Assembly: GCA_934667865.1 (NCBI GenBank)
Contig: CAKUMR010000078.1
Span: forward strand, 1-5,948
Reading direction: 5' to 3'
Length of the DNA stretch: 5,948 bases
Source of the DNA: an uncultured Oscillospiraceae bacterium
GTDB lineage: Bacteria > Bacillota_A > Clostridia > Oscillospirales > Oscillospiraceae
Notes under the pieces: model-generated
The model's database searches: none
Told to the model about the DNA's origin: nothing
Seen by the model: the letters and a program-made list of their open reading frames with translations, nothing else
Program-made: the position numbers and the translations under genes
Shown here: positions 1-5,525 of the stretch, one piece after another
Layout of the letters: the number at the start of each line of letters is the position of its first letter
Numbering within the stretch: the stretch's first letter is position 1

Positions 1-1332
1 ATCCGGATTCTGGCGTTTCTGCCGTTTTACCACATTTTCGGCCTCTGCGCGACCCTCCTGTGGTTCGTGTTTTTCGGAACGACCTTTGTATTTCTGGAAT
101 CGCTGGATGCGAAAAACATCCAGTTTACCTGCAAATACGGGCGTGTTACCCACTTCTTTGCCATTCCGACCGTCTGGGATATGACGGCTCGCCAGATCGT
201 CCGCACGGCGGAAAAGCAGGGCCGGCTCGAAACGCTGCGCCGCGCCGTGCGCCTGTCCAACCGCATCCAGAGCGCGCTGCCGCACTTCGGCACGTGGCTT
301 GCGAGAAAGGTCCTGTTCAAAAAGGTGCGCGCGCAGGCGCTCGGCACGGAGCTGATGTACTGCATCAGCGGCGGCGGCTTTATCCGCCCGGAAACGCTGG
401 AGCTGATGAACGGCCTTGGCTACGGCCTGCGCAACGGCTACGGCATGACCGAAACGGGCATTTTGTCCGTGGAGCTGTCGAACCGCGCCTCCAGACGCAA
501 TTCCGGCACCGTCGGCCTGCCGCTTTCCGCAGTGGGCAGCGGCAGCCGCATCTCCCCGGAGGGGCTGCTGGAGGTTCGCGCGCCGCTGCTTTATACGGCG
601 CAGATCGTCGACGGCGTACGCATCGAGCGCGATACGGAGAAATGGTTCTCCACAGGCGACTGCTTCCGTGTGGATAAGACCGGCCGCTGGTATATCACCG
701 GCCGCCGCGGCGACCTCATCATCGGTGCGAACGGCGAAAATCTCAGCCCTGACCTGATCGAGCAGCGCCTCGATCTGCACGCGGGGCTTGCCTCCTGCGT
801 GTTCGGCATGGAGGTGGAGGACGACGAGCGTCCGGTGCTGCTGATTCAGGTGTCCTCCGTGGACGACGCTTACGGCTGCGCGTCTGCGGCGCAGGCTGCC
901 TATGACGCAATTGATACCCTGCCGCTGACACTGCGCCCTGCACGGGTTTTCTGCACGCAGCAGGAGATCCCGCAGAATCTGGGCAAGACCCGCCGCGCGG
1001 TGCTCAAAGAGCGCATCGCCTCTGGAGAGGTCACACTCACGCCGGCAAAGAGGCCAGAGGACGGGCAGCTTGCCGCACTGGAGGACGAAAGCTTGTGTAG
1101 CCTCGCACAGGAGCTCTGCGGTGTGATCCGAGAGGTCACGGGCGCGGAGTCCGTTGCGCCGGATACGCACGTGCTGCACGACCTCGGCGTGGACAGCATG
1201 ACCTATTATGCGATTTTCTCCGCAGTGTCCGAGCACTGCGGCGTTGCCCTTGCGATGGATGCGGCGCGGCCGCTCTTCACGCCCCGTGACTTTGCCGCGG
1301 AGGTTCTGCGGGAAAGGAGTGCACAGGCATGA
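1..1332 (+). CDS. Acyl-AMP ligase (fatty acyl-ACP/CoA synthetase type) fused to a C-terminal acyl carrier domain; 5' end missing
   Basis: The reading frame is open from base 1, so the N-terminal part lies outside the window; 443 residues are visible. ANL-superfamily landmarks appear in order (window residues): LPFYHIFGL (7-15), GYGMTETG (about 146-153), STGD (217-220), GRRGDLIIGANGEN (234-247) and a C-terminal GKTRR whose Lys (about 329) matches the catalytic lysine of the mobile domain. These enzymes use ATP to make an acyl-adenylate and pass the acyl group to a thiol. After a short linker, residues about 367-440 form an acyl carrier domain with the motif DLGVDSM, Ser about 399 being the phosphopantetheine site. 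The ligase may therefore load its own carrier domain. The stop overlaps the next start as ATGA. The split arrangement with adjacent PlsC genes recalls E. coli Aas (acyltransferase plus acyl-ACP synthetase), but the acyl substrate is unknown. The family call is firm; acyl chain and acceptor are inferred. Confidence 0.9.
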   Translation: MRILAFLPFYHIFGLCATLLWFVFFGTTFVFLESLDAKNIQFTCKYGRVTHFFAIPTVWDMTARQIVRTAEKQGRLETLRRAVRLSNRIQSALPHFGTWLARKVLFKKVRAQALGTELMYCISGGGFIRPETLELMNGLGYGLRNGYGMTETGILSVELSNRASRRNSGTVGLPLSAVGSGSRISPEGLLEVRAPLLYTAQIVDGVRIERDTEKWFSTGDCFRVDKTGRWYITGRRGDLIIGANGENLSPDLIEQRLDLHAGLASCVFGMEVEDDERPVLLIQVSSVDDAYGCASAAQAAYDAIDTLPLTLRPARVFCTQQEIPQNLGKTRRAVLKERIASGEVTLTPAKRPEDGQLAALEDESLCSLAQELCGVIREVTGAESVAPDTHVLHDLGVDSMTYYAIFSAVSEHCGVALAMDAARPLFTPRDFAAEVLRERSAQA

Positions 1333-1946
1333 AAACCGTCTTCCGATGGCTGAATAAATTCCTTCTGGGCTGGACGGTTTTGCTCTATTTTCTTCCGCGT
1401 GTGCGCTGGGAGGAAAAGGGAAGTATGCCGAAGGGCCCTGTGCTCCTGGTGTCCAACCATAAAAATCACATGGACTTTCTGCTTCTGATGGCAGTGTTCT
1501 ACTTCCGCTATCTGCGCTGCCTTGTCGGAAAGACATTTTACGAGAGCAGCGGCGCGATGCATTTTCTGCTGCGGATGCTGGGCGCGATCAAGGTTGACCG
1601 CTTTTCCTTCGATATGGAGTTCTTCTACGAGTGCATGGATGCGCTGCAAAAGGGACAAACGCTCCTGATTTTCCCGGAGGGCAAGTTCTCCGTGGATGGG
1701 ACGATGTCCGAATTTCACGACACTGCGGCGCTGCTGGCGCTACAGGCGGGCGTGCCGGTCGTTCCTGTGTATCACGGCTATGACTATAAGTTCTTTCACC
1801 GCACGCCGGTCGTGATCGGCAAGCCCATCGACCTCGCGGCCGAATGTCCGACGCAGAACCCCTCCCCGGAGGAGCTCAGACGCCTGACGAAGCTCCTGCG
1901 CGACAGGATCATCGAGCTGCGGGCCATGGCGGAGGAAACGGCATGA
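1329..1946 (+). CDS. PlsC-type lysophospholipid (1-acyl-glycerol-3-phosphate) acyltransferase, first copy
   Basis: This 205-residue protein belongs to the PlsC/LPLAT family, which moves an acyl group from acyl-ACP or acyl-CoA to a lyso-lipid hydroxyl at the inner face of the membrane. The catalytic HX4D motif is NHKNHMD (His44, Asp49), followed by GAIKVDR (85-91), FPEG (115-118) and GVPVVPVYHG (141-150). The N-terminus (about residues 10-22) is hydrophobic and could insert in or sit on the membrane. Length is near the short end of the family, as expected for a bare catalytic domain. Translation starts at an ATG overlapping the previous stop by 4 bases, with AAAGGAG nine bases upstream (1313-1319). 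Its place directly after an acyl-activating enzyme suggests it uses that enzyme's acyl-carrier product. It is probably not the housekeeping PlsC, but this cannot be shown from the window. Confidence 0.9.
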   Translation: MKTVFRWLNKFLLGWTVLLYFLPRVRWEEKGSMPKGPVLLVSNHKNHMDFLLLMAVFYFRYLRCLVGKTFYESSGAMHFLLRMLGAIKVDRFSFDMEFFYECMDALQKGQTLLIFPEGKFSVDGTMSEFHDTAALLALQAGVPVVPVYHGYDYKFFHRTPVVIGKPIDLAAECPTQNPSPEELRRLTKLLRDRIIELRAMAEETA

Positions 1947-2656
1947 AAAAGCTGAAAACGGCATGGCAGAATTTTGCCGCCGACTTTGCCAATGTGCTGG
2001 GCGGCGCGATCGCGCAGCTTCTCTGGCTGCCGAAGATCCACTACCAGCAGGGCGCGGAGGGGGTTCGACGCGCCAAGGGCGGAGCAGTTTTTATTCTCAA
2101 CCACACATGGTGGTTTGACGCGGCGATCTTGTGCATCCTCTGCCTGCGGCGGCGGGTCCACGCTGTCGTCGCGCTGGATGTTGCGAAAAAGGGTCACGCC
2201 ACCGGCGGCCTGCACGGCCTGCGCTGCATCTGCGTAGACCGCAGAAAACCCGACCTCAGCTTCCTGCATGAGGCGCTCGGCATCCTGCGCGCGGGCGGCT
2301 GCGTGGCCATCTTCCCGGAGGGGCAGCTTAATCCGACGGGGACGCTCCTGCCCTTCAAGCAGGGCGCGGCGATGCTGGCTTTGCAGGCCGGTGTGCCGGT
2401 GGTGCCGGTGTATTCCGCCGGAAATTACCAGCCCTTCCAGCGCCTGCAGCTCATGTTCGGCCGCCCCATCACCCTGACTCAGCGCCCCAGCGCGGCCGGC
2501 GTGCAGGAGGCGACGCAGGTCTTGCAGAACGCGATGCAGAAGCTCCGGCAGGAGCTGGAGCAGCGCATGAAACCGAAATATCTTGCCCGGAGCCGGCGGT
2601 TCCGTGAAAAGTTTGCGGCCAAGCTCCAAAAACGGCAGAAAGGAAAAGAAGTATGA
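1943..2656 (+). CDS. PlsC-type acyltransferase, second copy
   Basis: This 237-residue protein is a second LPLAT-family enzyme. It has HX4D as NHTWWFD (His54, Asp59), the segment CVDR (97-100), FPEG (124-127) and LALQAGVPVVPVY (145-157); the last is identical over 13 residues to the upstream copy, while the rest has diverged strongly. The C-terminal 30 residues are rich in Lys and Arg, which would suit contact with acidic membrane lipid. The frame is open further upstream to 1844, but the start chosen is the ATG at 1943, because GGAGGAA lies at 1931-1937 and the ATG overlaps the preceding stop by 4 bases, the same pattern as its neighbours. Two different acyltransferases in a row suggest two acylation steps or two acceptor positions. 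The acceptor is unknown. Confidence 0.88.
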   Translation: MKKLKTAWQNFAADFANVLGGAIAQLLWLPKIHYQQGAEGVRRAKGGAVFILNHTWWFDAAILCILCLRRRVHAVVALDVAKKGHATGGLHGLRCICVDRRKPDLSFLHEALGILRAGGCVAIFPEGQLNPTGTLLPFKQGAAMLALQAGVPVVPVYSAGNYQPFQRLQLMFGRPITLTQRPSAAGVQEATQVLQNAMQKLRQELEQRMKPKYLARSRRFREKFAAKLQKRQKGKEV

Positions 2657-2898
2657 CACAGGAACGCCTGATCAAAGTGGCGCAGAACGTTCTGGAGGGC
2701 TCGGACGTCGATCTGACCGCCGTAACGCCTGCGACGACGCTGGAAAGTCTCGGCCTCAACAGCATCACCATGCTGATGCTGATGGTCGGCATCGAGGATG
2801 AGTTTTCCATCACCTTCCCCTCGGAGCGCGTGGGAGAGTTGAAAACCGTCGGCGACCTTCTGCAAATCATCGAGGAGTGCTCTCATGCTGCATCGTAA
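2653..2898 (+). CDS. Stand-alone acyl carrier protein
   Basis: An 81-residue acidic protein of usual ACP length. The motif LGLNSITML places the phosphopantetheine-bearing serine at residue 37, where the common DSL is replaced by NSI. The following stretch (MVGIEDEFSITFP) matches helix III and the loop after helix II of carrier proteins. A phosphopantetheinyl transferase encoded elsewhere would be needed to activate it. It starts in a 4-base ATGA overlap with the second acyltransferase, with AAAGGA at 2639-2644, and runs 14 bases into the LRAT-type gene. The NSI variant and the operon context suggest a dedicated carrier rather than the housekeeping fatty-acid-synthesis AcpP; that is inference. 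It is the second carrier in the operon, the other being fused to the ligase. Confidence 0.9.
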   Translation: MTQERLIKVAQNVLEGSDVDLTAVTPATTLESLGLNSITMLMLMVGIEDEFSITFPSERVGELKTVGDLLQIIEECSHAAS

Positions 2899-3322
2899 AT
2901 CGCCTGCGGATTTCGAAGAACAGTGGGACTACCGGGAGCCGCAGCCCGGCGACCAGCTCCGCGTGAAGCGCACGGGGTATTATCACCACGGCATCTACGC
3001 AGGCGACGGCATGGTCATCCATTTCAACGGCGGCCCGGATGCGCACGCGGCGGATGTGGAGGTGCAGAAAACGGACATCTCCGAATTCCTGCGCGGCGGA
3101 CTGCCGGAGGTGCGCGTCTACAGCCGCGGCGAAAAGCGCCTGCTGCGCAAGCCGGAGGAAATTCTTGCCGCAGCCAACGCCGCATTGGGACAGCACGGCT
3201 ATCACGTCCTGCGCAATAACTGCGAGCATTTTTCCAATCAGTGCGCCTTCGGCGTGCACTATTCCAAGCAGACCGACGATCTTCCCGACGGAACCAGGCT
3301 GGATATGCACCGGGGAGAATGA
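2885..3322 (+). CDS. LRAT-domain (NlpC/P60 superfamily) acyltransferase or phospholipase-like thiol enzyme
   Basis: A 145-residue protein with the circularly permuted papain-like layout of the lecithin:retinol acyltransferase (LRAT) family. The segment YYHHGIYAGDG gives the first catalytic His (His35), VIHF gives the second (His46), and NNCEHFSNQC holds the Cys nucleophile (Cys113). This matches the His-His-Cys order and the NCEHF signature of LRAT and the HRASLS/PLAAT phospholipid acyltransferases. Those enzymes take an acyl chain from a phospholipid onto the Cys and pass it to an amine, alcohol or water. No signal peptide or membrane helix is seen, so the enzyme should be cytosolic, unlike the membrane-anchored animal members. 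The start at 2885 has GAGGAG at 2872-2877 and overlaps the ACP gene by 14 bases. Family assignment is strong; substrate and whether the donor is phospholipid or acyl-ACP are unknown. Confidence 0.85.
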   Translation: MLHRKSPADFEEQWDYREPQPGDQLRVKRTGYYHHGIYAGDGMVIHFNGGPDAHAADVEVQKTDISEFLRGGLPEVRVYSRGEKRLLRKPEEILAAANAALGQHGYHVLRNNCEHFSNQCAFGVHYSKQTDDLPDGTRLDMHRGE

Positions 3323-3344
3323 TCCGATCTGTGGAGGCAAAGAC

Positions 3345-3668
3345 ATGACAGAATACGCGGTTTTCCTGTTCGTCGTCGCGGCGCTCTTCTGTGCGCTTGC
3401 GGTTTCGGTCTATCGGGGAAACAATAACTTGATTCATAACTACCATCAGGAGAACGTGCGGCCGGAGGAGCTGCGGGCCTATTGCCGGGCCTTTTCCAAG
3501 GGGCTGTTCGCTATTGTGGCCGGGCTGGTGTTTGCCGGCGGCGTTGCGCTGCTGGGCGAGTCAACGCCGATCGCGCTGGCCTCGGTCGGCGTGCTCTTCG
3601 CCGGACTGGGCGTTGCGTTTGCGATCCTCATCCGGGTGCAGAAGCGCTTCAACCGGACTGCTTTCTGA
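3345..3668 (+). CDS. Small three-helix membrane protein, DUF3784-like
   Basis: A 107-residue protein with three likely membrane helices at about residues 3-22, 52-71 and 75-96. A polar loop between the first two contains GNNNLIHNYHQENVRPEE, and the C-terminus is basic. The layout and the loop (an 'LI..Y' segment followed by a charged stretch) resemble DUF3784-type small membrane proteins of Firmicutes; this is by eye, so the family name is tentative. The frame is open further upstream, but the ATG at 3345 is chosen because GGAGG lies at 3332-3336 and it clears the LRAT gene stop by 22 bases. It is the last gene before the terminator hairpin, so it is probably co-transcribed with the lipid genes. 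A role as membrane anchor or accessory to the lipid enzymes would be a guess. Confidence 0.7.
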   Translation: MTEYAVFLFVVAALFCALAVSVYRGNNNLIHNYHQENVRPEELRAYCRAFSKGLFAIVAGLVFAGGVALLGESTPIALASVGVLFAGLGVAFAILIRVQKRFNRTAF

Positions 3669-3672
3669 GAAT

Positions 3673-3713
3673 CAAAGCAACGGCGGGCGGGGAATTCCCC
3701 GCCCGCCGCTTTG
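3673..3713. terminator. GC-rich bidirectional terminator hairpin
   Basis: A perfect 12-bp stem (CGGCGGGCGGGG at 3681-3692, CCCCGCCCGCCG at 3697-3708) closes on an AATT loop. It is extended by CAAAG (3673-3677) pairing with CTTTG (3709-3713) across a three-base bulge. It begins four bases after the stop of the last + strand gene and faces the end of the - strand regulator, so it can serve both. The run of T after the stem is short on either strand, so termination strength is uncertain. Confidence 0.8.
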
Positions 3714-3725
3714 CTCGCTGCTGCT

Positions 3726-3986
3726 CTATTTTCGCCTTGGATAAGGCTGCTTTACATTGGTTCTGCCGATGAGATAGTCTACGCTGACACCGTAAAAGTC
3801 TGCCAGCTTGGAAAGCACCTCCACCGGATAGTTCAGAACGCCGATCTCGTACTGCGAATAGGTGTTTTGTTTGATATGCAGGTAATCCGCAATCTGCTGC
3901 TGCGTATAGCCGCCATCGACCCGCAGATTCCGGACAGCCTCGTATTTCATCATCTCGTAGCGCACATTTATCACCATATCAAGCAT
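3726..3986 (-). CDS. XRE-family helix-turn-helix transcriptional regulator
   Basis: A protein of up to 86 residues with one XRE/Cro-type DNA-binding domain. The first HTH helix is TQQQIADYL (28-36), the recognition helix lies in KQNTYSQYEIG (39-49), and the domain ends with LSKLADFYGVSVDYLIGRT, typical of clostridial single-domain regulators. No sensor or effector domain is present. The start is uncertain: ATG codons at residues 1, 4, 12 and 13 are possible. The second (CAT at 3975-3977) has a weak AGGA at a workable distance, and the later pair sits right at the domain edge. The gene is divergent from the unit at 4057, and two palindromic sites fill the gap, so autoregulation and control of the neighbour are likely. 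Its mean base composition near the start is more AT-rich than the flanking lipid operon. Confidence 0.88.
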   Translation of the reverse strand: MLDMVINVRYEMMKYEAVRNLRVDGGYTQQQIADYLHIKQNTYSQYEIGVLNYPVEVLSKLADFYGVSVDYLIGRTNVKQPYPRRK

Positions 3987-3990
3987 ATCC

Positions 3991-4007
3991 TATCTTAAAA
4001 TCAGATA
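3991..4007. promoter_or_regulatory. Putative operator 1 for the XRE regulator
   Basis: The 17-bp element TATCTTAAAATCAGATA is an imperfect palindrome (TATCTT, 5-bp spacer, CAGATA; one mismatch). It begins five bases upstream of the first possible start codon of the divergent regulator, so binding here could block the regulator's own expression. It lies 25 bp, start to start, from operator 2. Binding by this regulator is inferred from position and symmetry. Confidence 0.6.
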
Positions 4008-4036
4008 TTGCATTCTATCTTGTTTTAAGATATACT
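4008..4036 (+). promoter_or_regulatory. Sigma-A promoter for the 4057 unit
   Basis: TTGCAT (4008-4013) and TATACT (4031-4036) are separated by exactly 17 bp and each differs from the sigma-A consensus by few bases. The predicted transcript would start near 4043, directly before the ribosome binding site GGGGAGGTG (4043-4051) and the ATG at 4057. The promoter is overlapped by operator 2, which suggests repression by the divergent regulator. Confidence 0.75.
4016..4032. promoter_or_regulatory. Putative operator 2 for the XRE regulator
   Basis: TATCTTGTTTTAAGATA is a perfect 6-bp inverted repeat (TATCTT/AAGATA) around 5 bp. It fills the spacer of the + strand promoter and covers the first two bases of its -10 box, the classical position for a repressor. 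Its right half also makes a perfect 10-bp inverted repeat with operator 1 (TATCTTAAAA at 3991-4000, TTTTAAGATA at 4023-4032). Confidence 0.68.
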
Positions 4037-4056
4037 GTGCATGGGGAGGTGAATTT

Positions 4057-5001
4057 ATGCCGGATTATCAGAAAATGTACGTGCAGCTTTTCGCTGCCGT
4101 CCCGGACGCGCTGGAGGCCATGTCGCAGCAGAACTACGGGCAGGCAGCCGACATTTTATGCAAAGGTCAGCAGGCAGCGGAGGAAATCTACGTTTCCGCC
4201 GGGAAGCAGGCTTGTTTTTTCGCCGGATTTCTGTATAATGAAGGCAGAACAGGAGGGCGAACCATGAACATCCTATTGAAGCTGGCATATCTGTTTTTCA
4301 TTGGCTCGGTCATCGGCTGGTGCATCGAGGTGATCTTCCGGCGCTTTTTTTCCTCTGCGAACCCGGAGCGCAAATGGATCAACCCCGGCTTCTGCACGGG
4401 ACCGTATCTGCCGCTTTACGGCTGCGGGCTGTGCATTCTCTACCTGATCGCGTCGCTGGAATCACTGCATCTGTTCAAAAATGATGTGGTCAACAAGGCG
4501 ATGCTCTTCCTCGCGATGACCCTTCTGATGACCGTCATCGAGTACATCGCAGGCTACCTTTCTTTGAAGATCAACAAGGTGCGCCTGTGGGATTATACCG
4601 GTCAGTGGGGAAATATCAACGGCATTATCTGCCCAAAATTTTCCCTGTTCTGGGGAATCCTCGGCGCGATTTATTACTTTTTTGTCCATCCGCACATCCT
4701 CAGCTCTCTGGACTGGCTCGGCCGCAATCTGGCATTTTCCTTCTTCATCGGCGTGTTTTTCGGCGTGTTTGCCGTTGACGCCGCGCACTCCCTACAGATC
4801 GTATCCAAGCTGAAAAAGTACGCGGTGGAAAACAACGTTGTTGTCCATTACGAGCATATCAAGCAGCAGATTCGCCGCTCCTATGAGCAGAATGCGAAGA
4901 AGTATCATTTCTTCCGACCCTTCTCAACGGAGCGCCCCCTTTCCGAGCATTTGAAAGACCTGCGCGACAGCTTTGAGCAAAGAACGACAAAGAGGAAATA
5001 A
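4057..5001 (+). CDS. Small ORF running in frame into a PF06541 (DUF1113, putative ABC-transporter type IV) membrane protein
   Basis: The frame from ATG 4057 gives 314 residues. Residues 1 to about 49 look like a separate small soluble, helical, Gln/Ala-rich protein. From Met70 (ATG 4264) the remaining 245 residues form a complete membrane protein with helices at about 4-25, 47-66, 78-100, 124-143 and 157-178 (counted from Met70). Its conserved-looking segments are IGWCIEVIF, NPGFCTGPYLPLYG, VIEYIAG and LWDYTGQWGNINGIICPKF, followed by a charged cytosolic tail. These match the PF06541 family, whose biochemical role is not established. Both starts have good ribosome binding sites (GGGGAGGTG before 4057; AGGAGGG at 4251-4257 before 4264), and a promoter sits in the junction. 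The membrane protein is probably made mostly from 4264, as 245 residues is a natural size for the family. The longer form may be a real fusion or the result of a lost stop codon. Confidence 0.75.
   Translation: MPDYQKMYVQLFAAVPDALEAMSQQNYGQAADILCKGQQAAEEIYVSAGKQACFFAGFLYNEGRTGGRTMNILLKLAYLFFIGSVIGWCIEVIFRRFFSSANPERKWINPGFCTGPYLPLYGCGLCILYLIASLESLHLFKNDVVNKAMLFLAMTLLMTVIEYIAGYLSLKINKVRLWDYTGQWGNINGIICPKFSLFWGILGAIYYFFVHPHILSSLDWLGRNLAFSFFIGVFFGVFAVDAAHSLQIVSKLKKYAVENNVVVHYEHIKQQIRRSYEQNAKKYHFFRPFSTERPLSEHLKDLRDSFEQRTTKRK
4212..4239 (+). promoter_or_regulatory. Internal sigma-A promoter for the membrane protein starting at 4264
   Basis: TTGTTT (4212-4217) and a perfect TATAAT (4234-4239) are 16 bp apart. 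The expected transcript start near 4246 lies just before AGGAGGG (4251-4257) and ATG 4264. The promoter lies inside the open frame from 4057, in the stretch linking the small ORF to the membrane protein, which argues that this stretch was originally intergenic. Confidence 0.68.
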
Positions 5002-5008
5002 GAAACAG

Positions 5009-5033
5009 CGGCGGTTGGTGCTTCCAACCGCCG
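5009..5033. terminator. Bidirectional terminator hairpin between convergent genes
   Basis: A perfect 10-bp stem (CGGCGGTTGG at 5009-5018, CCAACCGCCG at 5024-5033) with a TGCTT loop lies seven bases after the stop of the membrane protein gene and six bases past the stop of the convergent cupin gene. Read on the - strand, the stem is followed by a T-rich tail (CTGTTTCTTATTTCC), so it looks most efficient for the cupin operon. On the + strand only CTTTAT follows. Confidence 0.8.
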
Positions 5034-5039
5034 CCGGCT

Positions 5040-5525
5040 TTATCTGGACAGGACTTCTTTTTCTATTTCTCCGCCGACATTTTGATAGCCGCCGGATTCC
5101 ATGCTGTAGCCGGCTTCGCGCAGAGAAGGCTTGGTGTACAGCCAGAGCATTTCTACCGGCTCATCGAAGGGGTTATAGAACCAGTGAACGACATTTTGCG
5201 GAACAAAGATCGTATCTCCGGCACAGAAGAGCGCCTCCGTTTCATCCATGCCGCCGACGCCGCGTCCGGAGAGAATGTACATGATCTCTTCACAATCAGG
5301 GTGCGCGTGCTTTTTATGCAGGGCGGTTTTCGGCTCAAACCTGCTGTAGCCCCAGGTGCACATAGTCGAGTGCATGGTGTCGCGATCAACCAGAATTTTT
5401 CTGGAAGCACCCTCCAATTCGGGAATGGGGTAATCCACACCATCCTCCTGCGGTGTACGAATATAGGGGGAATCCTTCCGCGCCTGCGCAAGACGCAGCT
5501 CATCTGCTTTACTGATCTCTGCCAT
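5040..5525 (-). CDS. Single-domain cupin protein
   Basis: A 161-residue protein with one conserved beta-barrel cupin domain. Motif 1 is HKKHAHPDCEEIMYILSGRG, with metal ligands His73, His75 and Glu80; motif 2 is GDTIFVPQNVVHWFYN, with the fourth ligand His114. All four metal-binding residues are present, so a divalent metal site is expected. Such proteins are often sugar or sugar-acid isomerases, dioxygenases, or small-molecule binding proteins; the reaction cannot be told here. There is no signal peptide. The start ATG overlaps the stop of the upstream gene by one base (TGATG), and AAAGGAGG lies ahead of it, so translation is coupled to the LarA-like protein. That pairing suggests a role in hydroxy-acid or sugar-acid metabolism. 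Confidence 0.88.
   Translation of the reverse strand: MAEISKADELRLAQARKDSPYIRTPQEDGVDYPIPELEGASRKILVDRDTMHSTMCTWGYSRFEPKTALHKKHAHPDCEEIMYILSGRGVGGMDETEALFCAGDTIFVPQNVVHWFYNPFDEPVEMLWLYTKPSLREAGYSMESGGYQNVGGEIEKEVLSR

Noticed and set aside
1844..1942. Upstream in-frame extension of the second PlsC gene to ATG 1844
   Set aside because: It would overlap the first PlsC gene by about 100 bases and adds a Gly/Pro/Ala-rich leader; the ATG at 1943 has GGAGGAA and the operon's usual ATGA overlap.
1796..2659. Long open frame of 287 codons on the - strand opposite the second PlsC gene
   Set aside because: It lies entirely antisense to a gene with clear catalytic motifs, has a low-complexity Arg/Leu/Ala-rich translation and no recognisable domain; GC-rich coding DNA commonly gives such shadows.
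3681..3708. The long GC palindrome considered as a mobile-element end or repeat unit
   Set aside because: Only one copy is seen, it lies immediately after a stop codon between convergent genes, and no transposase is near; a terminator explains it.
3975..3989. Direct repeat CATATC (3975-3980 and 3984-3989) next to operator 1, considered as a third operator
   Set aside because: It lacks the TATCTT-N5-AAGATA symmetry and lies within the possible start of the regulator gene, where it may just reflect two Asp-Met codon pairs.
3711..3998. 95-codon + strand frame opposite the XRE regulator
   Set aside because: The - strand product is a clear XRE domain; the + frame has no ribosome binding site or domain.
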